Below are positions 32,687-36,331 of a stretch of DNA of 36,331 bases, one piece after another. Within the stretch, counting starts at the first letter, position 1, and every line of letters starts with the position of its first letter. Origin of the DNA: an uncultured cyanobacterium (GTDB lineage: Bacteria > Cyanobacteriota > Cyanobacteriia > Cyanobacteriales > Chroococcidiopsidaceae); contig CAMIFA010000033.1 of assembly GCA_946221495.1 (NCBI GenBank), positions 1 through 36,331 on the forward strand, given 5' to 3'. The position numbers were made by a program, and so were the translations under genes. The notes under the pieces are model-generated. The model did no database searches. It was not told the origin of the DNA and worked only from the letters and a program-made list of their open reading frames with translations.

Positions 32687-33406
32687 ATGACTTCAACTGA
32701 AATCCGTGCCATCTTTGACCGTATAGCGCCTGTATATGACCAACTGAATGATTGGTTAAGTTTAGGACAGCATCGAATTTGGAAACAAATGGCGGTGAAA
32801 TGGAGTAAAGCTAGTTCTGGAAATACTTGTTTAGATTTGTGTTGCGGTAGCGGCGATTTAGCTTTGCGGTTGGCGCGAAGTGTAGGTGCAACAGGTTATG
32901 TGTACGGAGTTGATTTTTCTTCTCAACAACTAGCGATCGCCCAAAAACGCGCTCAACAGCAATATCCCCAGCCGCCGATCAGCTGGATTGAAGCTGATGC
33001 TTTAGATTTACCTTTTAGCGATAATTACTTTGATGCGGCTACAATGGGCTACGGTTTACGGAATGTAATTGATATTCCCCGCGCTCTTAAAGAGTTACAC
33101 CGCGTTCTTAAACCAAGTGCTACAGCTGCTATTTTAGACTTTCATCGCCCTAGCAATATACAACTAAGAGATTTTCAGCAGTGGTATTTAGACAGAATTG
33201 TAGTGCCAATTGCCGATCACCTGAGTTTAACCCAAGAATACGCCTACATCAGTCCTAGCTTAGAGCGTTTTCCTACAGGACAAGAGCAAGTGATGTTAGC
33301 GCAACAAGCAGGTTTTTCTACTGCTACACACTACCCCATTGCTAACGGTATGATGGGAGTATTAGTAATCATGAAAGCACCCAGCAGTCAGCACTCAGCA
33401 GTCAGC
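32687..33406 (+). CDS. menG: MenG/UbiE-type quinone methyltransferase
   Basis: About 240 aa from ATG 32687, the normal start (MTSTEIRAIFDRIAPVYDQL). A TTG at 32657 is in frame but lies in the octamer repeat. S-adenosylmethionine binding is shown by LDLCCGSGDLAL (48-59), and the UbiE family by TMGYGLRNVIDIPRALKE. In cyanobacteria this enzyme methylates demethylphylloquinone, the last step to the photosystem I quinone. The final residues (PSSQHSAVS) come from the CAGTCAG/CACTCAG heptamer repeat at the gene end; the stop follows at about 33407-33409. No ribosome site is visible. Confidence 0.92.
33380..33406. repeat. Heptanucleotide repeat at the menG 3' end
   Basis: CAGCAGTCAGCACTCAGCAG followed by TCAGC. 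It encodes the last residues of MenG. Confidence 0.7.
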
Positions 33407-33489
33407 TAAAAGAAAAGAGATAACTTTTATTTTTAATCTTGGCTTCCAGCAGCTGATCTGCTGATAGATAAAAGCTGATAGCTATATAT

Positions 33490-34719
33490 ATGGATTTATC
33501 AAACCTGTGGCTTTATGTTAGTCCTCCTGTAGTTGGAGGAATTATTGGCTATTTTACTAACGATATAGCGATCAAAATGCTGTTTCGTCCCTACCGCACT
33601 ATTTACATTGGTAGACGACGGCTACCCTTTACTCCTGGCTTAATTCCCCGCAACCAAGAACGCCTAGCAAAGCGTGTTTCTAACACAGTTATGAGTTCGC
33701 TGCTAACGCCAGAGGAATTACAAAAACTGGCGCGGCGGCTACTGCAACCAGAGCGTGTTGAAGGAGCAATTCTTTGGCTATTACAATCAGCACTAGACCA
33801 AGTTCGATTAGACAAAGAACAGAAAACAGCAAAAATTGTCGCTGGAATTCTCAAGGATTTACTAGGAGAATCACTACCAAGGTTAATCAAGGTTTTAGCT
33901 CGTCGGGAAGACTTTTTAGAAGCTCAAATAAATCAAATTTTCGATCAAGTATTGCTTGATTTTCAACTAACTGATGAGCAAGCTAGTAAATTAGCAGATT
34001 GGCTACTGCAAGTAGTATTATCACCAGATGCTATCCGGCAATTTATAATTGATTTTCTTACAGATCGCACAATTCACATTATTGATGAAGGCTTTCGAGA
34101 AAAAACTAGTGGTACTTATTGGGTAGTAGCAAATTTATTTGGTTTACGCAATACTTTAACGCGACTGCGGACTTTTTGCCTTGATGAAAGGGAAGTAACA
34201 AACGCTCGGATCAATGAATTAACTCATTCTTTGTTATTGCGCGATCGCCTGAAAACATGGCTAAAAAATTTATCTTTACAAAATTTGCCTGTTTCTACAG
34301 TGCGGCAGTTGCGTAAGACAGTTAGAGACTCTGTTCGCACTTATATCCAAACCCGAGGCTCTGATTTTCTCCAAGGCTTGAGTAGTTCGCTTGATTGGGA
34401 AGAAATTGCTACTTTACTGCTTAATCGTTTGCAAAATTCAACTGCTGTTACTGCTTCTTTGGAAGTTGTTAGTAAAGAATTAGCACTAATATTAGAGCGC
34501 TATTTAGAGAAAGACTTGGAAAAAATTGTTGCTCAAGCAATTCCGATTTTAGCAATTGATCAAGTAATCGTTGATCGAGTTAAATCAACTTCGGCTGCTG
34601 AATTGGAGACGGCAATTGAGGGAATTGTCAAAAACGAATTACAAGCGATCGTTAATTTAGGAGGAATTTTAGGTTTTGTAATCGGGTTATTGCAAACGGT
34701 ACTATTGTTAATGCGTTGA
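33490..34719 (+). CDS. DUF445 membrane protein (YheB-like)
   Basis: 409 aa. One membrane segment at the N-terminus (residues about 7-25, YVSPPVVGGIIGYFTN) followed by DIAIKMLFRPYR and LPFTPGLIPRNQERLAKRVS, the DUF445 hallmark. One segment lies at the C-terminus (LGGILGFVIGLLQTVLLLM). The long middle is helical and charged. The two ends probably anchor a soluble helical body to a membrane. Its function is unknown. It follows menG by 80 nt on the same strand and may be co-transcribed. Confidence 0.85.
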   Translation: MDLSNLWLYVSPPVVGGIIGYFTNDIAIKMLFRPYRTIYIGRRRLPFTPGLIPRNQERLAKRVSNTVMSSLLTPEELQKLARRLLQPERVEGAILWLLQSALDQVRLDKEQKTAKIVAGILKDLLGESLPRLIKVLARREDFLEAQINQIFDQVLLDFQLTDEQASKLADWLLQVVLSPDAIRQFIIDFLTDRTIHIIDEGFREKTSGTYWVVANLFGLRNTLTRLRTFCLDEREVTNARINELTHSLLLRDRLKTWLKNLSLQNLPVSTVRQLRKTVRDSVRTYIQTRGSDFLQGLSSSLDWEEIATLLLNRLQNSTAVTASLEVVSKELALILERYLEKDLEKIVAQAIPILAIDQVIVDRVKSTSAAELETAIEGIVKNELQAIVNLGGILGFVIGLLQTVLLLMR

Positions 34720-34924
34720 ATGGAGTATTTACAAAGCTATTTAATTTTTGACTAGCAGCTAATTAATAATTGTTTTTACCCGCTTCGTGTCTCTGATTCA
34801 TAAATATGGCAAGCCTTAGGAGTACATCAGCCTAATAAAAGTATAAAAGAGTGGGATTGACATCCTCTGAGCCTAAATTACTTACGCTACGTACTTGTAA
34901 TTACAGGTTAAGTTATTCAGTTGG

Positions 34925-35164
34925 CTAATCGGGTTCGATACCTTGTACTTCCCCAAATAAATGCTTATCCAATTGCAAGCCTTCAATATTACGTTGGCTA
35001 ACTTCAAAATTTTGTTGATGCATCTGAGCAGTTTGTAATAACAACTCACCAGAGGTTCGCAAATCAACAATTGATATACGCAATTCTGAAATAGCTTCTT
35101 TATTACCCTCTATATCAGTAGCTAGAGCATTAAGACGTTCATCTGTCCAGCGTTCAATTGTCAT
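34925..35164 (-). CDS. Small coiled-coil protein, copy A
   Basis: 79 aa. Starts MTIERWTDERLNALATDIEG and has a heptad-like middle (NKEAISELRISIVDLRTSGE) and LLLQTAQMHQQNFEVSQRN. It is the paralogue of the gene at 35335-35610, about 80 percent alike over the shared part by eye. It lacks the third heptad block (NFETIQRN) and has a changed end (DKHLFGEVQGIEPD). The family is common and unnamed in cyanobacteria, often as small soluble coiled coils. It may be degenerating, since its sequence differs more at the 3' end. Confidence 0.7.
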   Translation of the reverse strand: MTIERWTDERLNALATDIEGNKEAISELRISIVDLRTSGELLLQTAQMHQQNFEVSQRNIEGLQLDKHLFGEVQGIEPD

Positions 35165-35189
35165 ATTTAAGATATTTTAATATTTCTGA

Positions 35190-35245
35190 GTAACCCAAAC
35201 TTTTTACCAAAGTTTGTAAGTCTAAGCGATCGCTGGCTGACACGC
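35190..35245 (-). pseudogene. Remnant of the hflX 3' end inside the duplication
   Basis: On the minus strand this reads VSASDRLDLQTLVKSLG, next to the genuine hflX end at about 35666-35740, FVSASDRLGLETLRKRLAQL. Ten or more residues are shared, including the HIP1 octamer at the SDR codons. It has no start, and it runs into a new tail that stops before the small gene. Confidence 0.75.
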
Positions 35246-35334
35246 TTCTAACTAGTTTGTGTTTCTCTTGCATAAATGTAGCAAGCCTTGGGAGTACACC
35301 AACCTAATATACGTACTTGTAATTGTAGGTTTAG

Positions 35335-35610
35335 TTATTCAGTTGGCTGATCAGGTTCAATACCTCGTACTTCCCCCAATAAACGCCTAGTTTCCAATCG
35401 CAAGCCTTCAATATTACGCTGGATTGTTTCAAAATTACGTTGGCTAACTTCAAAATTTTGTTGATGGATCTGAGCAGTTTGTAATAACAACTCAGCAGAG
35501 GTTCGTAAATCAGCAACTGATATACGCAATTCTGAAATAGCTTCTTTATTACCCTCTATATCAGTAGCTAGAGCATCAAGGCGTTCGTCTGTCCAGCGTT
35601 CAATTGTCAT
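35335..35610 (-). CDS. Small coiled-coil protein, copy B
   Basis: 91 aa. MTIERWTDERLDALATDIEG, then SELRISVADLRTSAELLLQT and repeated QQNFEVSQRNFETIQRNIEG, ending ETRRLLGEVRGIEPDQPTE. Predicted to be one continuous helix. It starts 43 nt after the hflX stop on the same strand and is probably co-transcribed with it. No enzymatic motif. The more complete copy of the pair. Confidence 0.75.
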   Translation of the reverse strand: MTIERWTDERLDALATDIEGNKEAISELRISVADLRTSAELLLQTAQIHQQNFEVSQRNFETIQRNIEGLRLETRRLLGEVRGIEPDQPTE

Positions 35611-35653
35611 AACTGAAGAGATCCTTCAATATTTCTGATCAACTCAAAGTTTT

Positions 35654-36331
35654 TTACCTCGGAGCAACAGCATATTCAACTAGTTGAGCAAGCCGCTTTC
35701 TGAGTGTTTCTAAACCTAAGCGATCGCTTGCCGAAACAAACACCGCTTGCGGAAATTCTTCTTGAGCAAGAGCGAGGGTATCACTATCTGCTTGATCAAT
35801 CTTATTTAAAGCAACTAACGCGGGACCCGGAGTTATCGGCATTTCTGATAAAATACCCATTACCGAGCGAATCTGACTTTGCCAAGCTGGATGCGATAAA
35901 TCCACGACATGAAGCAAGGCATCAGCTTCCGTAACTTCCTCTAAAGTGGCACGAAAGGCATCCATTAACGATGCAGGCAGTTCGTGAATAAACCCTACTG
36001 TGTCTGTCAGCACAATTGCTAGAGGTTCACCACTAACAGCATCAGGAATTATCAGTCGGCGCGTCGTTGGGTCAAGAGTAGCAAATAGCTGGTCAGCTGT
36101 ATAGACTTCAGCATTAGTTAAGGCATTTAGGAGCGTAGACTTACCAGCATTGGTATAACCAACGATCGCTATAGAAGGAACTTCTTTATGTTGGCGCTGC
36201 TGACGTAGCCGTGAACGGTGTGCTTGCAGTTGATTTACTTCTTGTTGTAGCCGCGCAATTCGCCTGGCGATCGCTCGCCGTTCAGTTTCTAGTTTCGTTT
36301 CTCCAGGGCCACGAGTACCAATACCACCACC
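35654..36331 (-). CDS. hflX: GTPase HflX, C-terminal part (cut by the window edge)
   Basis: 225 codons are visible and the frame is open to the edge, so the 5' part lies beyond 36331. The visible start GGGIGTRGPGETKLETERR is the HflX glycine-rich linker, followed by a coiled-coil (QQEVNQLQAHRSRLRQQRQH). G1 is GYTNAGKST, G3 DTVGF, and G4 NKIDQAD. HflX binds the 50S subunit, splits stalled 70S ribosomes after heat or antibiotic stress, and has ATP-dependent RNA helicase activity in some species. The 3' end was copied into the tandem duplication downstream. Confidence 0.95.
   Translation of the reverse strand, partial: GGGIGTRGPGETKLETERRAIARRIARLQQEVNQLQAHRSRLRQQRQHKEVPSIAIVGYTNAGKSTLLNALTNAEVYTADQLFATLDPTTRRLIIPDAVSGEPLAIVLTDTVGFIHELPASLMDAFRATLEEVTEADALLHVVDLSHPAWQSQIRSVMGILSEMPITPGPALVALNKIDQADSDTLALAQEEFPQAVFVSASDRLGLETLRKRLAQLVEYAVAPR

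Larger units (their letters stand above)
34785..35260. repeat. Tandem duplication, copy A (with hflX 3' remnant)
   Basis: Matches 35256 to about 35760: flanking CATAAAT.TGGCAAGCCTT, the small gene, and at the right end an hflX-like segment at 35190-35245. Relative to copy B it lacks about 48 nt between the hflX-derived part and the small gene, lacks 36 nt within the small gene, and has about 50 extra nt at 34840-34888. Confidence 0.8.

Noticed and set aside
33447..33463. CAGCAG-CTGAT-CTGCTG hairpin after menG as a terminator
   Set aside because: No T-run follows; it is more easily explained as a decayed heptamer repeat.
34840..34888. IS200/IS605 end-like sequence (GGGATTGACATCCTC) in the extra segment of duplication copy A
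   Set aside because: Only about 15 nt look familiar; no hairpin, transposase or TnpB remnant supports an insertion sequence.

Overview
The window comes from a cyanobacterial chromosome. The octamer GCGATCGC (HIP1) recurs throughout, in genes and between them. Several genes are cyanobacterial hallmarks: a Rubisco accumulation factor (Raf1), a MenG/UbiE-type quinone methyltransferase, a three-domain flavodiiron protein with all iron ligands, and a CpcT/CpeT-family protein. Short tandem repeats with 7-nt and 8-nt units lie in many spacers, as in Nostoc-, Calothrix- and Chroococcidiopsis-like genomes. I cannot name the genus from sequence alone. No rRNA, tRNA, CRISPR array, prophage or intact insertion sequence was seen. 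This is chromosomal housekeeping and stress-response DNA with small accessory patches.

Layout. 161-2555 (-): osmoprotectant (glycine betaine/choline type) ABC importer in the order ATPase, permease, binding lipoprotein. 2781-3503 (+): Uma2-type nuclease gene broken by an in-frame amber codon, followed by a multi-hairpin repeat. 3653-6706 (-): CHASE3-PAS-HisKA-HATPase-REC hybrid kinase. 7188-9867 (+): XPB-like helicase overlapping a DUF790/Bax1-like nuclease. 9961-12824: CPA1 Na+/H+ antiporter (+) facing a DUF3124 lipoprotein and a TrkA/RCK protein (-). 13047-19085 (-): zinc-ribbon membrane protein, Hsp20 with a candidate RNA thermometer, GNAT enzyme, TPR protein, a small unknown and a MGME1/RecB-like nuclease. 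19342-22701: SLH protein, secreted CpcT/CpeT-like protein (+) and flavodiiron protein (-). 22808-28659: argH, a small basic protein, a Nudix hydrolase, coaX and a UvrD/Rep-like helicase. 28825-30513: GT39-type membrane glycosyltransferase. 30619-31309 (-): toxin-antitoxin-like GNAT module with a frameshift. 31464-34719: raf1 (-), menG (+), DUF445 membrane protein (+). 34925-36331 (-): two tandem copies of a small coiled-coil gene behind hflX, which runs off the window edge.

Themes. Much of the window serves stress tolerance: osmolyte uptake, Na+/K+ homeostasis, small heat-shock protein, O2 photoreduction and DNA repair. The most useful structural observations are: an XPB-Bax1 repair pair in a bacterium; an Hsp20 5' leader whose Shine-Dalgarno is buried in a 14-bp hairpin that competes with an upstream hairpin; a TacT-like toxin split at a T6 run; a tandem duplication that carried along a still readable piece of the hflX 3' end; and short repeats that have entered coding sequences and become protein segments (XPB helicase, ABC permease, TPR protein, antiporter, MenG tail).
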